This document shows positions 43,387-54,410 of a stretch of DNA of 64,000 nt, one piece after another. Position 1 is the stretch's first letter. Each line of letters opens with the position of its first letter. Made by a program: the position numbers and the translations under genes. This DNA is from Umbelopsis isabellina (Eukaryota; Mucoromycota; Umbelopsidomycetes; Umbelopsidales; Umbelopsidaceae), in the NCBI GenBank assembly GCA_016758905.1, contig JAEPQZ010000008.1, positions 62,001 through 126,000 of the forward strand, given 5' to 3'. The notes below the pieces were generated by a model. That model did not search any database. It had not been told where the DNA came from and worked only from the letters and a program-made list of their open reading frames with translations.

Positions 43387-43755
43387 ATGGCACTAGGATT
43401 GGGCCAATTGCTTTATGTGCTGCTTTTATTCATCAATGCCATTGCCATTTTAAGTGAAGAGAGATTCTTAGGCAGAAGTACGCATCCCCACTGATCATCT
43501 TTATCTGATATGATGTACTGACTTCCTTCATTATAGTTGGTTGGAGCGCACAACAAGAACCTGGGTTTGGGGATCAAGGACAGTCAATTAAATATAAACT
43601 AGTGAATCTTATATCTGCAGTGCGCACTTTACTTAGAAGTAAGTTTTGATATTTCTGTAAAGAGTTTTAAACGTTTATCATACTGACGCTTGTCCCTAGT
43701 ACCGCTGATCGGAATCAACGTCCTGGTCATAATATACGAATTGCTACTAGGATAA
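43387..43755 (+). CDS. YOS1: YOS1/IER3IP1 family ER-Golgi transport protein
   Basis: Three small exons (43387-43477, 43537-43638, 43700-43755) give 82 residues, the normal family size. No single open frame longer than 30 codons exposes it. YOS1 is an integral membrane subunit of the YIP1-YIF1 complex, required for COPII vesicle traffic. The N-terminal hydrophobic helix is MALGLGQLLYVLLLFINAIA. The conserved central block is LSEERFLGRIGW and then KYKLVNLISAVRTLLRIPL. A second hydrophobic helix, INVLVIIYELLLG, ends the protein. Phases are 1, 1 and stop in frame; introns are 59 and 61 nt. Confidence 0.93.
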
Positions 43756-43936
43756 TTGAAATTGTTCTCAGCATGTACAATATAAAAGAAAAATCATATA
43801 TATTGGCACTTGATCACCGTTTTATTGTCGAAATTTAATACTACACGTAGTTCAATTTGATTTTGTTCAGATTTTGACATTTTCGACCTGCCTCACTCAT
43901 AACTTCCACCTTTCACACACCGTCAGTGTATTTTGA

Positions 43937-44555
43937 CTAAATGGGTCCACTTCCATGAATAGGGTTTGTAATAATCTCAACCCAATAACCATCGGGATCG
44001 GCAATGAAGGCAATGTTGTGCATTTTTCCGTCCTTCAACTTCTTAACAAAGGTGACGCCTTCTTGCTCAAAACGTTCGCAAGCTTGTTCAATGTTATCGA
44101 CAGCGACACAGATGTGCCCAAAGCCTTTTCCCGGCTCCTTATTACCACTGGCATACCCTTGGAATTGAGGGTCGGATTCTGTGCCATGGTTGCTGAGCTC
44201 AAAAAGTTAGGCTTGCGTTCGAAAAAAGATATGCATTGTGCGAATGCTTACTGCGTCAATTCCAAGACACCAGGAATGCTAAAAGCCAGCTTCTTCTTCT
44301 CTTCTTCGCTTTCTGGTACTTTGTCAATGTAGGCGAGGAAGTACAGAGTAAAGCTCCCAGCTTCGTTCACCGACTTGGTAATAAGCCTTACAGAATAAAA
44401 GTATATGAGAAATTTATGCAAGAATTATTCTAATATTCAATCAAGAAGCTGACATACTTCATTCCAAGAACGTCTTGGTAAAATTTGAGCGAGGCTTGAG
44501 GATCCTTGACACGTATCATAGTGTGGTTGAAAACATATGTCGCAGGGTTAGACAT
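43937..44555 (-). CDS. GLO1: Glyoxalase I (lactoylglutathione lyase)
   Basis: Isomerises the hemithioacetal of methylglyoxal and glutathione to S-lactoylglutathione, the first detoxification step, in the cytosol. Three exons on the minus strand: 44555-44458, 44386-44252, 44192-43937, giving 162 residues, a single-domain-pair form. Metal ligands are all visible: His11 in [11 protein letters not shown], Glu in GVLELTHNHGTE, His in [11 protein letters not shown], and Glu in DGYWVEII. Phases agree. The acceptor of exon 3 is CAG just before AACCATGG, preceded by a CTAAC branch site. The start is 67 bp from a CACGTG box. The next gene on this strand ends 175 bp upstream. Confidence 0.94.
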
Positions 44556-44621
44556 GTTGAAGGTTGAAAAGCGTAAATACGTCAGTCCGAAGTCACCGCC
44601 ATTTTGTACGTAAACCCGCCG

Positions 44622-44627
44622 CACGTG
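44622..44627. promoter_or_regulatory. CACGTG E-box upstream of GLO1
   Basis: CACGTG lies 67 bp upstream of the GLO1 ATG (minus strand), the same spacing as in CIA2 and close to that in HRP1 and YOS1. Confidence 0.45.
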
Positions 44628-44730
44628 TTTCATTTTCTCGGTGGTTCCCCGACGACAATTTATTTCAAATTGGAGATATAGCAATGAGCTGAAGCGGTGC
44701 GAAATTAGTCTGTACCGAGCCACCAACAGA

Positions 44731-46189
44731 TTACTCTGGCCAGTAATTTTTTGCCCGGCTGACTCCACGTCCGAGTGATTTAAAGTTATTACGATACTCG
44801 GTTTGTTCCCAAGAATCTTCACCAGTACTTCTCGGCAGCCATAGACGGCGGCCAGGCGTCGATACATCTTTTCTGTGATCCAAATGTTCTTGCAGCCTCA
44901 CCCACCACCAACTGTAGTTATCTATGTTTGGAGATCTGCCTTGGGTATTTATTTGGGCTTGTATATGAGTTGTAGATGAAGCTTCGGTACGAAGTCGGAC
45001 TACGTCTTCAGGTGGTATTGGATGAGTTATATCATCGCCATTTAGCAGCCCGAGACCTCGGAATATATCGCAATTTTCCAACACGAATTAGATAGGCCAT
45101 GTATGCTACGGCCTCCACCTTTGTACCCAAAACCGAACAGATCACTCTATGTTGATCAGGACCCACTCTGGTCCTCAATCGATGACAAAAAGTTTGCATA
45201 AAAAAGCAGACACATATTGTGCCGAGGTATGCTAATTGTGAATATGCACCGCCATTTGGTACAGCGATGAGGTTGGCAAAAAGTTGGAGGATGCTGCTGA
45301 TTGCGTATATAACGGTTAAAAAGCGGGGAACAACCTTGCCAACAATTCTGCTACGGCAGGCTGGTTTGACAACATCCGTAGAGCCACTGATCAGACACAT
45401 TGTATTGCCGTAACGAGCCACGGTTGTCCTCATATTATTACTGCCTTCTTCCTGTGAACCACTATTATTCTGATTTCCATGATCAAAATCAATCTTGTAA
45501 CTCATGTCGGCTTTCATAGCATAGGCCGTTCGCAGTATTGCGTCCAGAACGAGCAATGCTCCAAACGCTAGCATCCACCAGTCTTCTTGCCAAACTGCAA
45601 CGGCCAATGGTGCTGCTGTTGCCGTCATAGATACTAGCCAAAGAAAATAGTTACTCCAAACACTTCCATCACGACCGGGTTCAAGAATCACACCATCTCT
45701 TCTGAGCAAGCATATCATTGCTTGGGTGCGCTGGTCACTCCAATTAGACGAGATGGATGAATTGTGACGAGCCAATACTGTAGCCAAATAACCACTTTCG
45801 AGCGGTTGAGGTTTTTGATTCGGCAACAAATATGATTTAGTGTCAACTTTCTCAATCAATCTGAATGGAAAGTTGACCGCATCACAGACTTGCAAGGTAA
45901 AGATGTGCTTGAAAACATCAACTGCAATGGCAAGCCCTGGTTGCAAATAACCTGGACCAGTCATTGCACACCTCCACCTGCCTCGATGGCTCATAAAGCC
46001 TTCCAGCATGCTCTCCACGCTAATTGCGGACACAGTGACGGCAAGTACACCAATAAAATCAAGCTTGATGGTTGTAGGAAGCACCTCTAGAGACATTGCT
46101 GTGCCTTCTACACAGGTGATCAGACAAACCAGCAAGATAAGTAGGTGAATAACTTGAGTAGGTTTTTGAAGCATCATGGACAGAATCAT
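44731..46189 (-). CDS. Multipass membrane protein of unknown family
   Basis: Main exon 46189-45127 and probable second exon 45056-44731 give 462 residues; without the intron the frame ends at 45032. The 70-nt intron has a GTACAA donor, a CTAAT branch site and a CGAG acceptor with a poor pyrimidine tract, so it is only probable. The start MILSMMLQKP is the first good ATG. Hydrophobic segments: VIHLLILLVCLITCV, FIGVLAVTVSAISV, YFLWLVSMTATAAPLAVAV, WWMLAFGALLVLDAILR, VPRFLTVIYAISSILQLFA, and LAYLGTICVCFFMQ. Extramembrane loops contain possible N-glycosylation sites (NSS, NWS). No transporter or enzyme motif was recognised. The C-terminal 110 residues are hydrophilic with WWW. Could be specific to this fungal lineage. 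Confidence 0.55.
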
Positions 46190-47292
46190 GAGAGAGAAAA
46201 ATTTGGATTGTAGCTTTTGGAAGACGCAAGTGTGATAATGCCACCACACACATCGTTCCACAATTGATCGTACAATATTGCTGTACGACAGTGTCTGGAA
46301 TTAACGCCAATCATTTTTCAGAAGGTAATTCTTCCAAACTGCAATAAATCAGCTATCAGGAGCTCAGGTGATAGAATTGCTGATAAAAGATAAGACTTTG
46401 CAAAATCAATCACACTGACAATCATCCTTTGGCAACACGACTTTAGGGCAGCCTCATAAACATGTTTGCCCGGTTTGCTGCCTGTACACATGGAACCTCA
46501 TCGAATAGGACCGACTTCCACTTGTAAAAGGGCTAAATTTAGAGGCACCACGGCCTGTGAAAACAAGCTCAAAATTTTAAATGAGTAGGTAGTAAGTACG
46601 CATGCATTCCAGTCTATTTATGTTCGTGACACAGACTTGGACACGACAACCGCAAGTCATAAACTTTTTAGGCTTAGTTGCAGCTAGCTACAAAATGATC
46701 CTAACGAGTGTATGGCTCTTTGACATATGTGCAACCAAGACGTGCAACCATAACCAATGAATAAACTGAGAAGCAGCCATTTGAATTGGAAAATTGAAGC
46801 ACATGCTCTTTGACCAATTTACTTGATGCATCCTTGACAGCCTTTGAAAGCATCGCAGAGGTCCTTCGTCTTGTTTATCTTCTTTCCAATATATAATATC
46901 CTGCATGACCGAGTGTCGTTAAAATACGTTAAGAGCTATGTGACACAGGCATAGAAGATTCTATAGCGATGGCATCATAAATGCTCTATTTGCTGTTATA
47001 AAATTTCTTCTGCTCATTTGCTGGTTGTAAAGGCGTTTGGCATATGAGCTTAATACACTCAAGCACTTATAATAGCCTGAAAACGTGAAATATGCATTAT
47101 TCTTATCTACCTCACAAATGTTCTAAAGTCTATGATATCTTTAATATAAAATTGAATCGTCCACTCAAAAAGTGCTCAGTTATACTCAATGGAATACCAC
47201 GTGATGCGTGGATTTGCAATTCCGCACAAGGTAATGTTTTGTTCCAGTTGACCTTGGGAAACTTTGGCCTTGTTAATCTTGAAATCATCGGT
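46190..47292. other. Intergenic region, no gene seen
   Basis: This 1.1 kb separates the divergent membrane protein and HRP1-like genes. A minus-strand frame at 46688-46906 and the extension of the membrane-protein frame to 46310 have no family support. A CACGTG box lies near the HRP1 end. Confidence 0.45.
47198..47203. promoter_or_regulatory. CACGTG E-box upstream of HRP1-like gene
   Basis: CACGTGA occurs 90 bp upstream of the ATG at 47293, followed by a related GCGTGG a few bases on. Confidence 0.4.
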
Positions 47293-49350
47293 ATGGACGA
47301 GTACGACGAGTTATATGGTGTGAGCGGAGGCAACAACGATAGTTATTACGGCAATCAGGATATATATGGCGATGATCAAGACAATTCACAGTCTTACGAC
47401 CCGGAGAAAGCGACTCTATATTCCAATCAACCAAACAAAGCAGAGGGCCAATCACAGCAAGAGAAAAGTGATAGCAATCCCACCTATGATCAGCAACAGC
47501 AATATTATGGTGGCGATTCAGATAATACCAGAGATGCGCCGCAGCAGAGAGAATATGATCAAACGCATGACCAAGATCAATCCAATCAATCAGTCGGGGG
47601 TCAGGAGGAACACGAATCACACCCATCTGTCGCCAGTGCAGCTAACCAAGATGAAGGGTAAGTAGTTAGATATTTTTGTATATACAAGTGAAGCATACTC
47701 GGATAGTATCTACGAGAAAAGAAGGCTGCTTTTGCATGGACTATGTCTCTGCCAAAAAGAGTCGACAGTATTAGATTGTATGATAGCAAAAGTAGTCCTA
47801 CAATTAGTCTAGCTCAAGCATGCAGCAGCAAATCTATGCAACTTCAAATAGCTACTACTATCTGGATATGGTATAATGTTTTGAACTCACACAACTTTTT
47901 TTTTTTTTACCATTGTCACTCAAATTGTGCCGTTGTGTCGTATCTTATTTGATCAGAAAAATGTTCGTTGGAGGCCTAAATTGGGAAACTACAGATGGTA
48001 AGCAGTTATAGTCGAGAGCTTTTTTTTGTGAAAAAATGTATACTGTATTGGAAGACAAAATTGTGCATGGAAAAAGGTGTAAAGGACGCGCATAGACCTT
48101 GTACTGGTCATCGCGATATTTAGATTCAAAGTCACAAAGTTATCGAGAATAGGAGAAGCCGACAACATACATTTTTGGTACAACTAGAGTAATCCATTAT
48201 CCATTTGTTTGTTTATAGAACGATTGCGAGATTACTTTTCGAAATTCGGTGAAGTCTTAGACTGCGTGGTTATGCGAGATTCGGCTACCGGAAAGTCTCG
48301 TGGATTCGCTTTCCTTACTTTTGCCGACTCGCGTGTCGTTGACGATGTGGCATCCAGACCACATCAATTAGACGGAAAGAACGTAAGATAATGACGTTAC
48401 CATCAGAGCCCTACATGACAGTTTACGTTTGGCTAATGCTTTAGTAGATTGATCCCAAAAGAGCTGTACCTCGCGATGAGCAAGATAAAACGGAAAAGAT
48501 TTTTGTAGGTGGTATTCATCAAGATGTAGACGAAGAAGAATTCAGAGATTACTTTAGTCAATTTGGAAAAGTGATAGATGTCACATTAATGACAGACCGC
48601 GCCACTGGCCGACCTCGTGGATTTGGATTTGTCACTTTTGAAAGTTCTCAAGGTGTTGATAATGCTTTACACATGACAGGGTTAGCTATGAGAGGAAAGC
48701 CAGTTGAAGTTAAGAAAGCTATGCCGAAGCATCGTCAGCAGCAACAAGGTCAAGGCGGTGATTCTCATGGCGGCGTTGCTGTAAACCCTTACTTCAACAT
48801 GTATGGCAAGCAAGGCGGCAGTCGTTACGCTGGAGCAGCAAACTCCATGGCTGGTGGAAACCAAGGTGGTCGTGGTGGATGGTATGGTGGTGCTGGTGCT
48901 GGTGGTAATAATGGTGGTATGTACGGCAACTACTATGGCGGTGGTGGTAACTACCCACAAAATTATCAAATGATGGCTGCGGCTGCAGCAGCATATTACA
49001 ATCGATATATGGGCTATTATCAACAACAGCAACAGCAGCAATCCAATTATGATCAAGGAGGTTATCAAGAAGACTCATATGAAGAAGGAAATGATGGTGG
49101 AAATGATTATAGTGATCAAGACCGAGGCAGCGGTGGCGATCAATACAGTAGTAGTGGCCAAACCGATCGATACAATGATGGTGGTCGCGGCAATCACTCC
49201 AGGGATCCAAGAAGAGATCCTCGTTCTTCCTCCTCGTCCTACTCGTCCGGCAATGACCGCAACTCTCGTGGAAACAGCGGCAGCGGTGGTGGCGGTGCTG
49301 TTTATGCTTCACAAAGCAACCGTAACCATCACAATTACCGCCCTTACTAA
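47293..49350 (+). CDS. Two-RRM hnRNP-type RNA-binding protein (HRP1/DAZAP1-like)
   Basis: Four exons: 47293-47657, 47957-47997, 48219-48382, 48448-49350, giving 490 residues. The N-terminal 120 residues are acidic and Gln/Tyr-rich. RRM1 starts at KMFVGGLNWET (RNP2) with RNP1 KSRGFAFLTF; RRM2 has KIFVGGI and RPRGFGFVTF, after the linker RAVPRDEQDK. The C-terminus is a Gly/Tyr/Asn/Gln-rich low-complexity domain of the kind that phase-separates, ending in RGNSGSGG-type sequence. In yeast, HRP1 acts in mRNA 3'-end cleavage (CF IB) and export; musashi and DAZAP1 regulate translation. The exact counterpart is uncertain. The first two introns, 299 and 221 nt, are three to four times the usual length here. 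Confidence 0.92.
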
Positions 49351-50727
49351 CAAGAGCCAAGTGCAATATTCTTTTTTCCCATTTCTTGCAACATTTTGGA
49401 CGCCCGCTTGAGATTAACTACAACTTGTTTTTCCTTTCTTTTCTATTCTTTTTATGTTTTGCCATCGTCAAAAAAGCACAGACATTACATATGTATTGGA
49501 GCAACCAAAACCTTGGTAGTTTAATCAAAATCATAAAATAAAAAACAAAAGTGTTTGACCTGTAATACAGATGCTGCTTGTAGCTCTTCCCATAGATTGA
49601 TTCATAATTGCATCAATGATATAGTGGAGATTATATTCCCAATGTCAGTACTTACACAACGATCACAGATGGGAAGTATATCAATTACCGATATTGTAGG
49701 TCCCAACGTTTGCATGAAAGTGTGGAGTTTAAATTTGGATTTTGTATCCACAATGTTGATGCTGTCATGCCTACTTGACACTATAGCAAGGAAAGGGAAT
49801 TTCTTTGACATATACTCCTCGTCCAATGAGATGCAAGGAAATGATAATACAGCATGCATCAGACTGATCCGGTGGTCTGTCAATCTTAGATCCTGCCCTG
49901 ACTGACCTTATCCTTTGTCGCCAATATGTAAGTGGGTCTATCACTATATCACAAAATGCAAAAAACTACTGTGTTTTTCAAAAGCAAATATTGAAATGTG
50001 CAGTATGTGTGTTTCAACTCTATCTGCTCCTGTTGGACACGTGTGAATAAGGCATGGCAGTAACAAACGATTAGAGCACTGAAACCATCAAAGTGTTTGT
50101 ACCGATTGAATTTAAGGAGAGGAAATATGGCGAATCGCGTTAGCAGCCAGAAAACTTTGAATGTTTCCAACATGCTAGTTTTGTCAGTTGTGCAGATAAT
50201 TGCAGGTTACGTAGCACACCTGCTGTGGTCAAGACTTCTCCACATTGTTTGAACGCGGAAACGTGGCTAGTGAAATTTAAACAAAGCTCTATATTAAATA
50301 CACGCACATACAGATTGAAGCCGATAATTAAACGTGACAACAGATTACGATCTCCTTTGATGAATATCCGTTATAAAGCTGGTGGTTTGCAAAAGGAGGG
50401 TTTAAAGGGGGTGAAGGGCTTTCAGAGGCCAGACCGCTCAAAAGCACGTGAGGTTGGCGATCATAGTCCAAAATAAGCATTCTCAATCAACAGTTTTCAA
50501 CGTTGAGTTGGATTGGTTTGGATTTGACCCCCTTGGACAATTGCTCTATTATTATTACATGGCTAGCTCTAATGTCACCCAACCCAAGCTCCTTATTACA
50601 ACCAACTCAACCAAACCAGCCAACTCAATCCCTTCAACTGTCTGTCCTCTTCTTTTCCCTTTCCTCTATTTATCTATCAGAATCTCTTTCCTTTTCGTTG
50701 TTGCTTCTCATCTTTTAGAGCCTCATT
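49351..50727. other. Intergenic region, no gene seen
   Basis: This 1.38 kb lies between the HRP1-like gene and CDC24. Open frames at 49555-49905, 49949-50173 and 50225-50476 have no family likeness. CACGTG boxes occur at 50038 and 50445. The last 230 bp are pyrimidine-rich, as expected of a fungal promoter and leader. Confidence 0.45.
50445..50450. promoter_or_regulatory. CACGTG E-box upstream of CDC24
   Basis: CACGTGAG lies 278 bp before the CDC24 ATG; a further CACGTG is at 50038-50043. The greater distance than at CIA2, GLO1, YOS1 and HRP1 makes the assignment weaker. Confidence 0.3.
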
Positions 50728-53449
50728 ATGGCTCAACAGATCGATCTCCCAACCCCAGCAACCATACATTCCAACAAATCAGTCTCGCTATATCACACAT
50801 GTTTGACAGTTTTGGATAAACTAGCTTGCATTCCTGGCTTCGATTATTATGAGATTCAGGATGTTTCTACTCCGACTTCACTAACGGTTCCTTCATCGAC
50901 TGCTACCGTTGACCCTGTCTCCAAACTATGGAACATATGTCGAAAGGGTTCCAGCCTTTGCTTTTTATTCAACACTCTTCGCCCACATACACCAGTTAAA
51001 GTCAACGAAGATGCTTCGCTTACGTCCGCCAATGCTTGTAAAGCAAATGTTTATCACTTCATTGTTGGATGCCAAAAAGAACTGCATTTTTCAGACGACG
51101 ATCTTTTCACAATATGTGACCTCACTCAAGACGATACAAATGGTTTTGTTAAGGTACACAGCAGAATGCAACATTAATTTTGAAAATTTATTGCAATTTC
51201 CAATTTACCCAATCAATACTTTCCAAAGGTGGTCCATACTGTCAGTAAAATACTCGATATGATGCAAGCAGAAAAGATTATCAAAGTCCCCAGTTTAAAA
51301 CGTGTATCCGATCCAGGAGCTCCAAAAGATATCAGAGCAAAGATTGTCAATGAACTTGTGGAGACTGAAAGGAAGTTTGTCCAAGATATGGAAGCGCTAC
51401 AGGTTTGAGCACTATTTCTTAAATTTAGATCCTCCCAAAAGACTTTGTGGCTGATATTTATCCCTTATATTGTTGTAGGACTACATGCGTGAAATTCAAA
51501 CACAAAAGATTCTGCCTCCAGATACTATTCATTACCTGTTTTCAAACCTGAATGCTCTAGTTGATTTTCAGAGGAAGTTTTTGATCAAGATTGAGGAGAT
51601 TGCGGAACAGTCTCCAGCCACGCAAAGATTCGGACAACTTTTCATACAGATGGAAACGGTGTCATCGGTGTACGATGTTTTCTGCGCCAATTATCCCATG
51701 GCATTAGATTTGGTAATACAAGAAACGCCAAAGCTTCAAAAGCTTGTGGATATTGCCAATCCCACCTACGAACTCCAGTCGCTGTTAATCAAGCCGGTAC
51801 AGCGGCTCTGTAAATATCCACTGTTGATGCAAAAATTGATCGAAGAAACAAATGTCAACTGGCCATACTATGAAGAAACCAAGGAAGGCTATGAAGCTAT
51901 ATCTAGAGCAGCTAGTCGCGTCAACGAAGTTAGTCGTCGAATTGAAAACCAGAAATGTTTGGAGGTTCTGAAGCAGCGAGTGGACGACTGGCGCGGCCTT
52001 TCGGTTGACCAATTTGGAAAGCTGTTGCTGGATGGCAAGTTCATCATGTCCAGTAATGATGCTGAAAAAGAATTATTAGTGTACCTCTTTGACAAAATTT
52101 TGATCATCTGCAAAGAAATGAAAGAAGGAGCCAAGAGTCGCCTTCCCAAGACGAACTCTATTGGTATCAACAAGAAGAAAAGAAGAGCAAGCTTGCTGCT
52201 TAAAGGCAAAATCTTCGTTTCCTTCATTATCAAAGTTGTCAACACCAGTGGCGATGGAGTTTACTCACTCAAAATCTATTGGCAAAATAATGATGTGGAA
52301 TCGTTTTCCTTGAAATGCCGCAACGAAGAGGACTTGCAACGATGGGAATCGACTTTGAACAATTTGCTGGGAGAGACCAACAAACGACAAACGGCCGAAA
52401 GTGAGTTTGATATCAAGCAGTATTCAACCAATTGGCAGCAACTATCGGCAAATGGCAATCCTATCAATACTGTACCCGGATCAAATGATGAAGATGACGA
52501 ACCCGGTATCGATGAGAATGACGACGAAGAAGATTATGACTGTGATGGTGATGAAAATACCGATAGACAGTATAGAGCACGCAGTGGTTCGGTAAACAAC
52601 GAAGCAGAGCACGCAAAATACTATGCCAGTAAACATCGCGCAACTGGAGGTTTGGCTGGAGTTCCTGGCGCCGTACCCATGCGCCACTATAATACTATCC
52701 CAGGTATGACATTGCCGCCGCTTCCGCGATCCAACTATTCATCCTCTAGCGCGTCCACTCCAACCAGTCAAACAGACTACAATCGATACCCTGCCTCACC
52801 GCCTCCGTCTATGCCTTCATCACCTACGTCTTCAGCCAGAGCTTCTTCTGGAAGCAACAGTACTATCAACGTGTGGCAACGTCGCGGTGTCGATATTCAG
52901 CTCACTGATACTGTTGCCAAGTTTATGATTGGAGATGAGATACCCACTCCTACCGATGAACACAGATCTTATGCGACAATTCCAATTGGACGTACACAAT
53001 CGCAGACACCCACTGGTGTTAAAAAGTCCAGTCCATACGGTTCAATCCAAAGTATTCAAATGCGTTCTCGGTCGAAGAGCAGTCCCGATGTGCACAAGAG
53101 TCGAAATTCATGGGGACAAATGAAGGACCATGATGTTTATGGGCTTCCGTTTGTCAGACCCCTGCCCTTTAACGGCGATGTAACTAGCAATCAAGTCAAA
53201 ATTAAGCTCAATTATCCGGATGGCATTTATGTCATTCGCGTTGAATCACAAATCAAGTATACCGACTTGCTCAACAGAGTTGCTCGAAAAATTGGTTCAC
53301 ATCGTCTGTCCACTTCAGCTGAATCTTTAAGATTAAAGTATCAAGATGAAGAAGGCGATTACATCACCATCAACTCGGACGAAGACGTTCAAATGGGTAT
53401 TGAAGGTCGTGGAACCGGCAACACTGTCAATCTTTTTGTCAGTTGCTGA
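50728..53449 (+). CDS. CDC24: CDC24-type Rho/Cdc42 guanine nucleotide exchange factor
   Basis: Activates Cdc42 at sites of polarised growth. Three exons: 50728-51153, 51229-51402, 51479-53449, giving 856 residues. Domains in order: a calponin-like CDC24 region about residues 25-160 (LYHTCLTVLDKLACIPG, LCFLFNTLRPHTPVKV); a DH domain about 182-335 (IVNELVETERKFVQDMEAL, LLIKPVQRLCKYPLLMQKLI); a PH domain about 345-490; an acidic and Ser/Pro-rich linker; and a C-terminal PB1 domain about 772-850 (VKIKLNYPDGIYVIRV, ending SDEDVQMGIEG) that binds the BEM1-type scaffold. Every domain of the family is intact. The RhoGAP at 61-63 kb could act on the same class of GTPase. Confidence 0.96.
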
Positions 53450-53935
53450 ACCCATACCATGGTCAATGCACACTGTTAAATATTAATATGTTTATATTCT
53501 CAATCTTTGAATTTGCCGTTCATTTTTGCTCTATCTAGACTAATCTCTGCTTTCACCTCTCATTTACTGCATGCAGGGATTTGATATCCACAGTCCTTCC
53601 TTTATACCCTTTTGCAATCCTTATTTTCTCTCTCTCGATGAGATACTTATTGCCGAGTGCTGAGCACCCTGTACCAGGATGCTTGATGCACTGTTAATTT
53701 AACTCCTTACAATTTTTTTTTCCAGCAAACCTAGACTTTTTGATATTACTCCTTCCTTCATACTGGACTGCTTGAACAGTCTTACACCTCATATGCGGTG
53801 CTGGATTATATTTGACTTTATTTCCTTTTCAGGGTCAATGTCAATAATTATGCCAATTATACATAATAATACAGCTGGATTGTTAAACATCTAAAGCACC
53901 ATGTCAAAATGACGTATTTAGTACATTGAATTTAT

Positions 53936-54172
53936 TCAGCTAGTTGCTGATGTCAGTAGAGCGAAGACTACGTTGATTTGTTCATTCAACAGTAGCTTGA
54001 CTAACGCTCCTGTTTGTGACACTGGGTCAGATGCTGTTGTCAGCAGAGTTTGGGCCACGAAGGCAAGGTCATGAGATCGATCGAAATTTTCGGCCCGCAC
54101 ATTGCCTTGGTGAACTAGCACTGATGGTTGTGGCGTGATTGGAGTTGAAAAGGCTAATACAAGAGAACCAAA
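53936..54172 (-). CDS. Possible terminal exon of a small unrecognised gene
   Basis: On the minus strand the frame from 54172 to the stop at 53936 reads 78 residues with good hydrophobic periodicity and a plausible acceptor (GAATAG) at its start. Stretches such as DLAFVAQTLLTTASDP and GALVKLLLNEQ look like real helices. An upstream intron with donor GTACGT near 54280 and a pyrimidine-rich tract could connect it to a short first exon, but no convincing ATG exon was found. It may be a small gene divergent from the CRAL-TRIO gene, or chance. Weak support. Confidence 0.25.
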   Translation of the reverse strand, partial: FGSLVLAFSTPITPQPSVLVHQGNVRAENFDRSHDLAFVAQTLLTTASDPVSQTGALVKLLLNEQINVVFALLTSATS

Positions 54173-54175
54173 CTA

Positions 54176-54196
54176 TTCAGCCTTTACTAGGCTGAA
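54176..54196. repeat. Perfect 7-bp inverted repeat
   Basis: TTCAGCC-TTTACTA-GGCTGAA could form a hairpin or bind a dimeric factor. It sits 215 bp upstream of the CRAL-TRIO ATG and just before the possible minus-strand exon. Confidence 0.7.
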
Positions 54197-54410
54197 TTTC
54201 TGAAAAAAACAAAACAAGATGTATATAGCGTTGCCCAACTTTTTGCAGTTGAAAATACAACCAATTTGTAAACGTACACAAATTGAATAAAACTTGCTCA
54301 GGTGCCTTTTTGGGAAATCGTCAAAGAGAAAGGGGGATAACTGAACCCGCAAATTTCTCGATTTTTAACCAGCAACATAATGCAAATATAATGTACCTTG
54401 AGCAATCACA

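Larger units (their letters stand above)
53450..54410. other. Intergenic region with one possible minus-strand exon
   Basis: This 0.96 kb lies between CDC24 and the CRAL-TRIO gene. It is mostly AT-rich 3' flank. The only protein-like stretch is the minus-strand frame 54172-53936, given separately. Confidence 0.45.

Noticed and set aside
43263-43457. Plus-strand frame of 64 codons
   Set aside because: It overlaps YOS1 exon 1 in another frame; the YOS1 frame matches a known family across three exons.
44430-44867. Minus-strand frame of 145 codons running from the membrane protein end into GLO1
   Set aside because: It contains the GLO1 first exon in frame by chance; GLO1 has its own ATG, and the upstream part has no homology.
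48682-49366. Long minus-strand frames rich in His, Thr and Ile
   Set aside because: They are antisense to the Gly/Tyr/Gln-rich tail of the HRP1-like protein and reflect its repetitive codons.
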